Source: JBEGHD01 sp049334165 (GTDB lineage: Bacteria > Bacteroidota > Bacteroidia > Flavobacteriales_D > Sanyastnellaceae). Taken from it: DNA of 64,000 bases. This document shows, one piece after another, positions 36,383 to 44,280 of this stretch (position 1 is the stretch's first letter; every line of letters begins with the position of its first letter). The position numbers and the translations under genes were made by a program. The notes below the pieces were generated by a model. The model was not told the origin of the DNA, ran no database searches, and saw only the letters and a program-made list of their open reading frames with translations. The stretch is taken from the NCBI GenBank assembly GCA_049334165.1, contig JBEGHD010000014.1; one strand, 5' to 3'.

Positions 36383-37408
36383 ATGAAAAGTACACTTGCT
36401 GTTCTTGCTGCTCTTGCTCTTCCTCTTTGCTTAATGCCAGCATACACTTTCGCCCAACCTGGCGATCCGGATTTGGAGCACAGGTTGCGTTATTTCAATG
36501 AAGCCCAAGATTCTGTGATCACGTATCCAGACAATCTTTTTTACAGATGGGTGCGGCTGGACATACTATTTACGCCATACTTTGAGGTACAAACCAAACC
36601 GACCAGTAACCTGAAAGATTATTTAACCCATTCAAATCAGTTTTATCAGTACGTAGCAGATACCTTGCTGGAAAACTACCAACCTTGCCACATGTGTCAA
36701 TTTGAGAAGAGAAAGAAATATAACCCAGCCAGTAAGTTAGGTAGTTTTCTCCTGAATAATCAAAACCAGTTAATCGCTGATTTGACCGATCTTATCAACT
36801 CGGATATCAACTCGCTGGGTTTAATTCCAAATGGCTTAAGTGTGTTTGTCGATACCCCAAATAAATCTGACTTTCTCTACAAACGAGGCCAATTTTATTA
36901 CTTCACAGGCCGGGCTGAAAAAGGGCTCAAAGACTTTCTCGCTGCGCTGGACTGCTCCCCAGATGAAGAGCTGAAGACACGAATCTACACCTCGATAGCT
37001 GCATACTACTACACAAATGAAAAAGTAGAACAAAAAGAAAACTACCACAAAGCACTGAAGTACCTTCAGTTAGCTGAGCCAGCTTTAGAGGACAGCTCAT
37101 ACTCCAGGGGTGAATTGGCCCGTGATTACCTTTATGAAATAGAGAAACTGGATCTGATGAAGAGATACAGCGATTCAACTTCTTATGTCAATTATCTTCA
37201 AAACAGATCCGCAGGCTTCTTGAATCGTTACTATGAGCTAATGGCAAAAGAGGAAGAAGAAGGCTCCCCGTACTACACGACCGATAAAGTGTATGCCAGA
37301 AGCAGAGAATACGAATTAACGATTTACGATTATTTGCTTGAATTAAATCCAAACACCGGAGTAGACGAATTCAAAAAGCACAAGAAATTGATCATCGGGA
37401 AAATATAA
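36383..37408 (+). CDS. exported TPR-like protein
   Basis: A 341-residue protein with a signal peptide (ending near TFAQ). FLYKRGQFYYFTGRAEKGLKDFLAALDCSPDE is a clear tetratricopeptide-type helix pair, followed by YYTNEKVEQKENYHKALKYLQLAEPA. A CHMCQF Cys pair lies near residue 105. Function unknown. It is the last gene after site 6; no palindrome follows it. Confidence 0.6.
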   Translation: MKSTLAVLAALALPLCLMPAYTFAQPGDPDLEHRLRYFNEAQDSVITYPDNLFYRWVRLDILFTPYFEVQTKPTSNLKDYLTHSNQFYQYVADTLLENYQPCHMCQFEKRKKYNPASKLGSFLLNNQNQLIADLTDLINSDINSLGLIPNGLSVFVDTPNKSDFLYKRGQFYYFTGRAEKGLKDFLAALDCSPDEELKTRIYTSIAAYYYTNEKVEQKENYHKALKYLQLAEPALEDSSYSRGELARDYLYEIEKLDLMKRYSDSTSYVNYLQNRSAGFLNRYYELMAKEEEEGSPYYTTDKVYARSREYELTIYDYLLELNPNTGVDEFKKHKKLIIGKI

Positions 37409-37525
37409 GGTCTACCTATCGATGAGGCAGCTCTACCCGGGCTCACAGACAAAAAGGAAGGCTATCTTTATTCGGGGCGGCTTCTTTTGCGAAAAAAAAA
37501 TTCGCCTTCAACAATAATTCTTTAA

Positions 37526-37546
37526 ATACATAAGTTATTTATGTAT
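37526..37546 (+). promoter_or_regulatory. palindromic operator before the PadR gene
   Basis: ATACATAA (37526-37533), a five-base spacer, then TTATGTAT (37539-37546) form a perfect inverted repeat. It overlaps an in-frame upstream ATG (37541). PadR regulators bind palindromes with ATGT/ACAT half sites just upstream of their own gene, so this is a good autoregulation operator and argues for a start at 37556. Confidence 0.65.
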
Positions 37547-37555
37547 ATTCGTCAT

Positions 37556-37891
37556 ATGTATTCAAAAGAACTCATAAAAGGAACGCTGAAGCCGATCATT
37601 CTTAAATTGTTGGAAGACAACGACAGGATGTACGGCTACGAAATTACGCAGCGAGTGAAGGAACTTTCACAAGGAAAGATCGAAATCACGGAAGGCGCCC
37701 TCTACCCCACCTTGCACAAGCTGGAGGCCGATGGCATTTTGACCACCGAAAAGGAGTACATCGGCAAGCGCGTGCGGAAGTATTACTCGCTCACGAGCTC
37801 CGGCAACTCCACAGCAGCTCAGAAAGTTAGCGAGCTGACCGACTTCCTGGCAACGGTGGGAAGCATTTTGAAAACCAAAACCGCAATGTGA
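37556..37891 (+). CDS. PadR family transcriptional regulator
   Basis: A 111-residue winged-helix repressor: KGTLKPIILKLLEDNDRMYGYEITQRV, then the recognition region ITEGALYPTLHKLEADGILTTE and the wing RKYYSLTSSG. A typical short PadR of subfamily 2. The stop overlaps the next start (TGATG), so it forms an operon with the small membrane protein, the common Bacteroidota pairing. A palindromic operator sits directly upstream. Confidence 0.93.
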   Translation: MYSKELIKGTLKPIILKLLEDNDRMYGYEITQRVKELSQGKIEITEGALYPTLHKLEADGILTTEKEYIGKRVRKYYSLTSSGNSTAAQKVSELTDFLATVGSILKTKTAM

Positions 37892-38307
37892 TGGAATTGA
37901 CCGAAAACCAAATAGAGCGGATATACAGCGACATCCACAAAAAAGGAGTCACCATGAACGAGTTGGCCGACAGCCTGGTAGATCACATCTGTTGTGCCAT
38001 TGAGCGAGAGAAGGAAATGAGTTTTGAGGAAGCCTACCAACAAGCCCTTGCGGCATTTGGCGATGACGGACTGCAACGCACCCAAAGAGAAACCATTTTA
38101 TTCATAAACCAAAAAAAGGAGATCATCATGAAAAAGACCATGTTCATCCTGGGATACATCGCTGTGTCCCTCATCACCACCGGACTTTTGTTCAAACTGC
38201 AACACTGGCCCGGAGCTTCGATTATGCTCGTGTTTGGCATCGGCCTACTCAACTTCGGCTTCCTGCCGATGTATTTCTACGGCCGCTACAAACAGGCCAT
38301 CAGCTAA
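37891..38307 (+). CDS. small membrane protein partner of PadR
   Basis: At 138 residues it has a soluble helical half (about 1-70, with MNELADSLVDHICCAIERE and FEEAYQQALAAFG, similar to the N-terminal part of PadR-linked DUF1700-type and permease-linked proteins) and two C-terminal membrane helices. KLQHWPGASIML recalls the QHWPGA turn of GldL-type membrane proteins. It is translationally coupled to padR. Its role is likely a membrane-stress or envelope function controlled by PadR, which is inference. Confidence 0.75.
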   Translation: MELTENQIERIYSDIHKKGVTMNELADSLVDHICCAIEREKEMSFEEAYQQALAAFGDDGLQRTQRETILFINQKKEIIMKKTMFILGYIAVSLITTGLLFKLQHWPGASIMLVFGIGLLNFGFLPMYFYGRYKQAIS

Positions 38308-38330
38308 ACCAACCAATTTTTATAAAAATC

Positions 38331-38367
38331 AAAGGGACACGGCTATTGGCTGTTGTCCTTTTTTTTG
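38331..38367 (+). terminator. terminator of the PadR operon
   Basis: AAAGGGACAcGGC pairs with GGCTGTTGTCC and is followed by an eight-T run. Its sequence is nearly the same as the katG terminator at 32395, and both are followed by a copy of the leader repeat. Confidence 0.8.
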
Positions 38368-38389
38368 TTTGCCTGCTTTCAAGGTTACC

Positions 38390-38602
38390 ACCAACCTCTT
38401 CTCTCCTATTTTTAAGAAAGTTCGAAAAGCCCTAAATTGGTCGAAGCAGATAAAGATTAAGCCTTGTGAAAAATGGAGATTTGCAAAAAATCATATCGAA
38501 AACCTCACTCATAAGCAGACCTACCTGCTGAATAACAAAGAATTAAACAAGCAACACACATTGTTGCATAAAGAGACATGTCTCTTTAGCAATTGTTGGC
38601 AA
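38390..38602 (+). repeat. dispersed leader repeat, copy 2
   Basis: Nearly identical to copy 1 from AAGTTCGAAAAGC to the end palindrome. Here the palindrome AAAGAGACATGTCTCTTT (38570-38587) is perfect, followed by AGCAATTGTTGGC. The stem can be extended with GC and CAA pairs and one extra A, giving the same right end (TTTAGC, spacer, GTTGGC) as the attC-like sites. The next gene starts 15 bases after the repeat. Confidence 0.9.
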
Positions 38603-38616
38603 GCATTTGAAGAACA

Positions 38617-39432
38617 ATGAAAGAATACATATTCGACACATACTACCGTTGGCATCTATGGGTAATGTTGTTTGCTTTCATTGCGTTATCGATCACTGGA
38701 ATCATATTTGTTGCTGAACTAAAATTTATTGATGATCGAGATTACATTCTGTTTGTAATTATTGGAATTTGGCTCTTAATCTTCTATTTTTCATTAAAAA
38801 GACTCTTAAAAATTGATGGGAAAATAATCTTAAATGAAGATTACATCATCATTAAAAAGGGTAATAATGAAACCACTGTCATAGTCTCAGAAATTGAATC
38901 TTACAAATACCAATTAGGAAGAGACACTCAATTGAAACTTAACTTGAGAAATGGATTTGACATCACTGTATATTCAAATGATATATTCTGTTCAAATGAA
39001 CAGTTGGAACTCTTCTGTAAAGACTTCGATCTGTTTATCAAAAAACTCCCGACTGAGTACAACAACACATACTATTCTGATAGCATAAGAAGTAAAGAAA
39101 AATACCGAGTTACGGAAAAAAGGATTTTAGGCGATGTCAATTCAGATCACGATGGAAAAAAAGATATTACCGATAAAAGTAAAGATCGAGCAAGTCTTAA
39201 GGAAAATAAAACCAAACTGGAGACATTAGAAACAACTGGAAAACCAAAGAAGCTGACATCCTTTTATGAGAAAAAGTGGGCATTACCAGTTCTTGTTATT
39301 TCATCCGTTATTGTACTTGGCTTCATTGTATATGTCTATTTTGATGGTGGAAGGATCAAAGGTGTTCTCATTGCGAGTATCGGTGGACTATTAGCCATGT
39401 GGGGTGCCTATTTCAAACACAATGAAAAATAA
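38617..39432 (+). CDS. orphan cassette membrane protein
   Basis: A 271-residue protein with two N-terminal membrane helices (about 10-32 and 38-62), a cytosolic PH-like beta domain (GKIILNEDYIIIKKGNNETT and later), a charged linker around 155-215 with an EF-hand-like GDVNSDHDGKKD, and two membrane helices at the C-terminus (about 222-245 and 250-265). No family is named. First gene of the second leader-headed array. Confidence 0.6.
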   Translation: MKEYIFDTYYRWHLWVMLFAFIALSITGIIFVAELKFIDDRDYILFVIIGIWLLIFYFSLKRLLKIDGKIILNEDYIIIKKGNNETTVIVSEIESYKYQLGRDTQLKLNLRNGFDITVYSNDIFCSNEQLELFCKDFDLFIKKLPTEYNNTYYSDSIRSKEKYRVTEKRILGDVNSDHDGKKDITDKSKDRASLKENKTKLETLETTGKPKKLTSFYEKKWALPVLVISSVIVLGFIVYVYFDGGRIKGVLIASIGGLLAMWGAYFKHNEK

Positions 39433-39439
39433 AAACGCT

Positions 39440-39571
39440 TGCCAACAAAGGCTAAGAAAACATGCGGGCTGAAAAGGTAAAATGAAATTTAGTACACAAA
39501 ATAAAACTTGGTTCTCGGTGGACAGAAACGTATTCCAAATCCCGCACGTTTCTTAGCCAGGGCCGTTAACG
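39440..39571 (+). repeat. attC-like imperfect palindrome (site 7)
   Basis: GGCTAAGAAAACATGCGGG (39450-39468) pairs with CCCGCACGTTTCTTAGCC (39541-39558) with one extra A and one mismatch. The left outer TTGCCAAC (39439-39446) faces GTTAACG (39565-39571). The loop core CGGTGGACAGAAACGTATTCC matches sites 2 and 9. It starts within eight bases of the stop codon. Confidence 0.8.
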
Positions 39572-39594
39572 GTCAGCAAGAAAAAATAAAACTA

Positions 39595-40191
39595 TTGAAG
39601 AATAAAGGTCTGATAATAACAACAATCGTCTTTTTCCTAATAGTAAACTTAAATCACTTTTGGGAAGGGAAAATGGGAATTTTGGCTTTCCCAATTTTCA
39701 TTTTTTTGGCAATTGTATTTTTAGTCTTAACCATAAAGTGTCTAATTCAAATCGGTAAAGGGTTTAAAGAAAAATTTTCAAATCGAAACCGAAATTGGCT
39801 AATTGGAATAATGACGATTAGTTTAGGATTAATTTTTTTGAAGCCGAACGGAATAATAAATTTTGACAGATTAGAAGGTGAAGATTTATTCATAGCCCAA
39901 AGAGAAGGAGCTGCAAATTGTATGACAACCTTCAAGTTGAAATCAAATAATAAGTTTACAGAAAGAAGTGTATGTTTTGGAGTAAGTGAAGCAAGAGGAA
40001 ATTACGAAATCAAAAACGACACAATTTTTTTTTCTGATGTAAGAGTTCCAAGAGGAGATGAAGAATATTACGAATTCGGAATTCTCAAAAAATCGAAATA
40101 TCGAGACGAAAAAGCATTGTTTAGATACCGAAGTCGAAGCGATACAATTGGACACGAACTTTGGATAACGAAAAATGAAATAATTAAATAA
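39595..40191 (+). CDS. orphan cassette membrane protein
   Basis: A 198-residue protein from the TTG at 39595; the longer frame from 39508 begins inside the palindromic site and is rejected. Three membrane helices (about 5-22, 30-55 and 70-88) precede an extracytoplasmic domain of about 100 residues with the lipocalin-like beta pattern CMTTFKLKSNNKFTERSVCFG, then GNYEIKNDTIFFSDV. Function unknown. Very A+T-rich. Confidence 0.55.
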   Translation: MKNKGLIITTIVFFLIVNLNHFWEGKMGILAFPIFIFLAIVFLVLTIKCLIQIGKGFKEKFSNRNRNWLIGIMTISLGLIFLKPNGIINFDRLEGEDLFIAQREGAANCMTTFKLKSNNKFTERSVCFGVSEARGNYEIKNDTIFFSDVRVPRGDEEYYEFGILKKSKYRDEKALFRYRSRSDTIGHELWITKNEIIK

Positions 40192-40206
40192 AAAAAGAAG
40201 CCAAAC

Positions 40207-40273
40207 TACTAACAATGTATATGTGTTCATGTCGGTCAAAAGCCCGCCACGCCACATACACGGGACCTTGTGC
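40207..40273 (+). repeat. attC-like palindrome (site 8)
   Basis: GTATATGTG (40217-40225) pairs with CACATACAC (40253-40261), 8 of 9. Left outer box CTAACAAT; right spacer GGGACC then TTGTGC. It starts 16 bases after the stop and the next gene begins 25 bases after its end. The boxes are less regular than in sites 3, 4, 6, 7 and 9. Confidence 0.5.
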
Positions 40274-40297
40274 TTCATTATGACCAACCATTGAACA

Positions 40298-41068
40298 ATG
40301 ATAAAATTCTTTAGAAAGATTCGGCAAAATTCACTTTCAGAAGGCAAAATTGGAAAATATCTCAAATATGCAGTTGGTGAAATTGTACTTGTAGTTATTG
40401 GAATTCTAATAGCACTTCAAATAAATAATTGGAATGAAAACAGAAAGGTTGAATCTATTAAAACAACTAACTATTTGAACCTACTCGAGGATCTAAAAAC
40501 AGATTCAATTCTCATTGATAATAAAATGAAAGAGTTGATTTATGGCATAACGCTTTACAATGATTATATAGATACATATAAGACACCAAATCTTACGATG
40601 AATGATGTTTTGGATAACCAAAATAAATTGGATTTTATAACCACTACTTTACGCTTCGAGAACAGCACAATAGAGTCATTGGAAAATACAGGTGAAATCA
40701 AATTAATTCCATCAGCCTTACAAAAAAAACTAATTGAACTTAAAAGAAACCAAGACTATCTTGTCGAAAATAATAAACAATGGAACACCAACTATTTTGA
40801 TAGAATTGAAAATGCAGGAATTTATGGTTCTCAACCTCATTTTCAAAACAGAATTAAAAATCAGCCATTACTACGTGACAAGCTGGGAGTTGAAGAAAAT
40901 TTGGAAATGATAATTTGGTCAATAGAGATAGCTATGTTCTACAAAAAAATGAATGAAGAAAGTGCTATGGCCAATTTAAAAAGGATAAAAACTGAGACAT
41001 CCATAATTATTCAACAAATTAATGAAGAGTTAAAAAATAACGAAAGCACAACACCTCCTCCTATGTAA
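40298..41068 (+). CDS. DUF6090 family membrane-anchored protein
   Basis: At 256 residues it opens MIKFFRKIRQNSLSEGKIGK then YLKYAVGEIVLVVIGI and LIALQINNWNE, the family signature, with one membrane helix and a long helical domain. It is the same family as the gene at 5596 but differs over most of the helical part. Here it sits after an attC-like site as the third gene of the array. Function unknown. Confidence 0.78.
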   Translation: MIKFFRKIRQNSLSEGKIGKYLKYAVGEIVLVVIGILIALQINNWNENRKVESIKTTNYLNLLEDLKTDSILIDNKMKELIYGITLYNDYIDTYKTPNLTMNDVLDNQNKLDFITTTLRFENSTIESLENTGEIKLIPSALQKKLIELKRNQDYLVENNKQWNTNYFDRIENAGIYGSQPHFQNRIKNQPLLRDKLGVEENLEMIIWSIEIAMFYKKMNEESAMANLKRIKTETSIIIQQINEELKNNESTTPPPM

Positions 41069-41444
41069 AGCCCTCAGCTTGCTCTAAAAGTAATAAATAA
41101 TATTTTTCTATACTCTTTTATGTCATTGTAGTTGGTGTTGGGCTGTTGGGTTGTGGTCAACTTCGCGAGGCTACTTGGAATCTCCTGAGCATTTACATCT
41201 CTGAAGTTCATATCTCTAGCTTTTATTCAAACTTTACGATAGCTCAGAACAATCTCAAACACAGGGGCTAAAATGAAAGCCCTGGCAATCTGACCTTATT
41301 TCGGCTTTTCAGCATGAACTATAACCACAATTCCAGTTTGTTTCGGTTCTGCTTCTCTAAATAGTTTAACTTCCTGACTTTAAAACACCACTGTAAAGTA
41401 CTGTAGTTAGAAAAGATCGTTGTCAACAACAAAAAAATCCCATT
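41069..41444. other. 376-base intergenic region
   Basis: No gene is seen. It holds one variant of the recurrent promoter-like motif, TTCATATCTCTAGC (41207-41220), followed by TTTTATTCAA. No attC-like palindrome was found after the DUF6090 stop, so the array probably ends here. Confidence 0.4.
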
Positions 41445-42365
41445 ATGAATAAGACAATGCGTATTGCAATATTTCCTCTTGTAATTGTTGCTTGCTTCTT
41501 TTTTAGCTGTCAATCCAGTTCAACTAAAATTGAAAAGAATTTAGATGCTCAAAAGGAAAAGGCCTGGAATACTGAGGAACTAGAGCTAATCACCCTTGTA
41601 GAAAAGCTCTTGTTTGCTGTGGGTAATTCTGATTTTCAAACTTTGGATTCCATCATTTCAGACAAGGCCAACATGGGAAGTGCGGTAGTTCGAGATGGAG
41701 TCTCGGAAAATTCCGTTATCACAATTGGTGAATATTTTGAATCACAAAAACACCGAGAAAGGAAGCCTTTTTACGAACCTGTGAATGAATACAAAATCCT
41801 TATAAATAAAGGACAAATCGCTTTTGTTTGGGCTGATGCGACCCTACATACTTTCGGTGTTCCAAGGACAAATAACATCGACAATTTCACACTAATCAAG
41901 GAAGATGGTGAATGGAAATTCATTAACATCTCGTTCACAAACACGCGCTTACCAGAAGAGTTGAAAAAATTTGATTTGGAAGTTTTTGCCAGAAGCTACG
42001 CTCAGGTATGGTGTAGCCAAAGACCCAGTTTTGTATCTTCTTTTTTCGCTGAGGATGGATTTCTTCAGGTGAATGATGGGGAACCAGCAGTGGGTACTGA
42101 AGCGATAACAAATGTTGTGAAAGGTTTTATGGATGCTTTTCCGGACATGGTGGTGTCCTTGGACAGTCTAATAACCAAATCGGACAAAACTCGATTCTAT
42201 TGGACACTGACTGGAACAAATGACGCACCCAATGGAACGGGTAATAAAGTTAAAATTAGTGGTTTTGAAGAGTGGGTTATAAACCAGGGATTGATTCAAG
42301 AATCAAAAGGCTATTTTGATGAAGATGAATACAAGCAACAACTTGAATTTGGAATAGATAAATAA
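41445..42365 (+). CDS. lipoprotein with two NTF2-like domains
   Basis: A 306-residue lipoprotein (lipobox FFSC). The first half (about 40-165) resembles a Bacteroidota NTF2-like domain: LITLVEKLLFAVGNSDFQTL through DNFTLIKEDGEWKFINISFT. The second half (about 175-300) is SnoaL-like: SYAQVWCSQRPSFVSSFFAEDG, GTEAITNVVKGFMDAFPDMV and FYWTLTGTNDAPNGTG. SnoaL-like domains bind or isomerise small molecules. The fusion of two such domains on a membrane anchor is uncommon to me. Substrate unknown. Confidence 0.7.
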   Translation: MNKTMRIAIFPLVIVACFFFSCQSSSTKIEKNLDAQKEKAWNTEELELITLVEKLLFAVGNSDFQTLDSIISDKANMGSAVVRDGVSENSVITIGEYFESQKHRERKPFYEPVNEYKILINKGQIAFVWADATLHTFGVPRTNNIDNFTLIKEDGEWKFINISFTNTRLPEELKKFDLEVFARSYAQVWCSQRPSFVSSFFAEDGFLQVNDGEPAVGTEAITNVVKGFMDAFPDMVVSLDSLITKSDKTRFYWTLTGTNDAPNGTGNKVKISGFEEWVINQGLIQESKGYFDEDEYKQQLEFGIDK

Positions 42366-42452
42366 AACTGCCACTAACAAGGTATTCTTCCCATCATTCC
42401 AGGGGCACGCAGGATAGACAAAATGTTTTATGCTACTTAAAGAAACAACCAC

Positions 42453-43568
42453 ATGAAGAAGGTTTTCAAAATTTTATTGATAGGTATTCTACTTCTCAAT
42501 AATTCAGTGAGTGCTCAATCTGTAGAATCGAATATTCAAGCAATAATTGATTCAATTTATGCTTCAAACCAAAGCTCCGTTAGAATCATGATCAGTGTAA
42601 AATCTCCCGAACGAAATATCTCGTGGAGCGGAGCAATTGGATATACCAATACGACAGATAAAACTAATTTAGAACCAGACCAACCTGCACTAATCGCCAG
42701 TAATACAAAAACATATGTTTCAGCTACGATTTTAAGATTGGTTGAAAATGGAAAATTATCAATCGACCAACCTATCAAAAATCTGCTAACACCTAAAACG
42801 AGAAGTTTATTCATTGAGGGTGGTTATAATCTGGATTCCATTATGGTGAAGCACTTGTTGTCTCATACAAGCGGGATTGAAGACTATGCCAATCAGGCCT
42901 ATATTGATTCTATCAATGTCAACAAGAAGCATCGATGGACTCGTGATGAGCAATTGGCACTGACCATAAAAGTTGGTCCACCGCTCGGGAAACCCGAAAC
43001 AGTTTTTAGTTACTCTGACGCCAATTATCTCTTGTTAACAGAAATAATTGAAAACATAACCGAACAACCTTTCTATACTGCAATGAGAGAGCTTCTTCGC
43101 TATGAATCATTGGGTATTGACAACACCTGGTTTCCGACTCTCGAAGGGAAGCCAAAAGGCACTAAAGCATTAGTTCATCAATATTGGAGTGAATACAACT
43201 GGGATTCGAATGAGTTGGATATTTCAGTTGATCTATATGGAGGAGGAGGGATTGCCAGCACTACTCACGATTTAGCATCATTTGCTTACGGGCTATTCAA
43301 CAATGAAATAATCAAAGACACTGCAGTTCTAAATTTAATTTATACCGAAATCCCAACGAGAGATTCTGAACCAAGCCGTTATTATTTCGGTCTGAGTTCT
43401 TACAGTTATGATGGGTTGAATGCTTTTGGGCACGGAGGTTTTTGGGGCACACGAGTTTTGTATTTCCCTGAATTAAAAACGTCCATTGCTGTTTATGTGC
43501 TTGAAAGAGACAAGCGAGGTCTGATAAATGAAATACTTGAAGAAGTCATTGAATTATTAAATGATTAG
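42453..43568 (+). CDS. serine hydrolase, class C beta-lactamase-like
   Basis: A 371-residue exported protein (signal ending near VSAQ). The catalytic motif SxxK is Ser83-Lys86 (SNTK), the YxN motif is YSDANY and the third motif is HGG in GHGGFWG. This is the CubicO/esterase branch of the penicillin-binding fold, acting on esters or D-amino-acid peptides in the periplasm. One of three members in about 10 kb. Confidence 0.88.
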   Translation: MKKVFKILLIGILLLNNSVSAQSVESNIQAIIDSIYASNQSSVRIMISVKSPERNISWSGAIGYTNTTDKTNLEPDQPALIASNTKTYVSATILRLVENGKLSIDQPIKNLLTPKTRSLFIEGGYNLDSIMVKHLLSHTSGIEDYANQAYIDSINVNKKHRWTRDEQLALTIKVGPPLGKPETVFSYSDANYLLLTEIIENITEQPFYTAMRELLRYESLGIDNTWFPTLEGKPKGTKALVHQYWSEYNWDSNELDISVDLYGGGGIASTTHDLASFAYGLFNNEIIKDTAVLNLIYTEIPTRDSEPSRYYFGLSSYSYDGLNAFGHGGFWGTRVLYFPELKTSIAVYVLERDKRGLINEILEEVIELLND

Positions 43569-43577
43569 AAGCGGCAT

Positions 43578-43664
43578 ACAACAATCGCTGCCTTGTAAAA
43601 CCATCAATCAAACTCTTCGAAATTTCATGTAAAGAGACGGAAAAAGCATTGCTGAAGCGATTAG
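43578..43664 (+). repeat. possible degenerate attC-like site
   Basis: ACAACAATCGCT (43578-43589) matches the left end of site 9 (ACAACAATGGCT), and AATCGCT (43583-43589) pairs with AGCGATT (43656-43662) just before the next start codon. There is no clear GTT box and the stem is only seven pairs, so chance is possible. Confidence 0.3.
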
Positions 43665-43670
43665 TCCCCA

Positions 43671-44135
43671 ATGAAATTCAAAGCATTAAAATACTTATCA
43701 GAAATCGAGAAAAAGGAAGTCTTCAGGCTTTGGAATAACGAGTACCCCGAAAAACTGGCTTACAAATCTGTCGATGAGTTTGATGATTACCTGAAAAACT
43801 TGACCAATCAATCACATGTCTTACTGGAAGACAATAACGGAATAGTGCGTGGTTGGTACTTTGATTTCATTCGCAATGGAGAAAAATGGTTTGCAATTAT
43901 TCTGGACTCCACTCTTCAGGGAAAAGGACTCGGGACCAAGCTTCTAAATCGTGCTAAAGAAAAAGAAGACGAGTTAAATGGCTGGGTAATAGATCACAAC
44001 AACGACAGAAAGCAGAATGGCGAATTTTATAAATCTCCTCTGGGTTTTTATTTGAAAAATGATTTTGAGGAATTGAAAAACGAAAGGCTTGAACTCGAAA
44101 AAATTTCTGCTGTAAAAATAAGGTGGAAGCGCTAA
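43671..44135 (+). CDS. GNAT family N-acetyltransferase
   Basis: A 154-residue protein. The fold is seen in FAIILDSTLQGKGLGTKLLN, with the acetyl-CoA loop QGKGLG, and GEFYKSPLGFYLKNDFE at the end. Substrate unknown. It follows a possible degenerate palindrome by only six bases. Confidence 0.78.
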   Translation: MKFKALKYLSEIEKKEVFRLWNNEYPEKLAYKSVDEFDDYLKNLTNQSHVLLEDNNGIVRGWYFDFIRNGEKWFAIILDSTLQGKGLGTKLLNRAKEKEDELNGWVIDHNNDRKQNGEFYKSPLGFYLKNDFEELKNERLELEKISAVKIRWKR

Positions 44136-44280
44136 ATCGATCCAAACACGACATCCATTTAATATGCCCCATCTCCCTACTCCAATTCAACAACATCAAA
44201 AAGACTCGCCTTGCCAGAGTTGGCCGGTTGAGTTAGTTTAGCCTCGCAAAACTTTTAACCAAAAATCGGTCTTGGGTCCC

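Noticed and set aside
38234..38620. 128-codon frame crossing the end of the PadR partner gene
   Set aside because: It runs through a terminator and the leader repeat; its C-terminal part is only the repeat translated.
42366..42452. Possible attC-like site after the NTF2-like gene
   Set aside because: A left end CACTAACAAGG is present, but no complementary right arm or GTT box was found.
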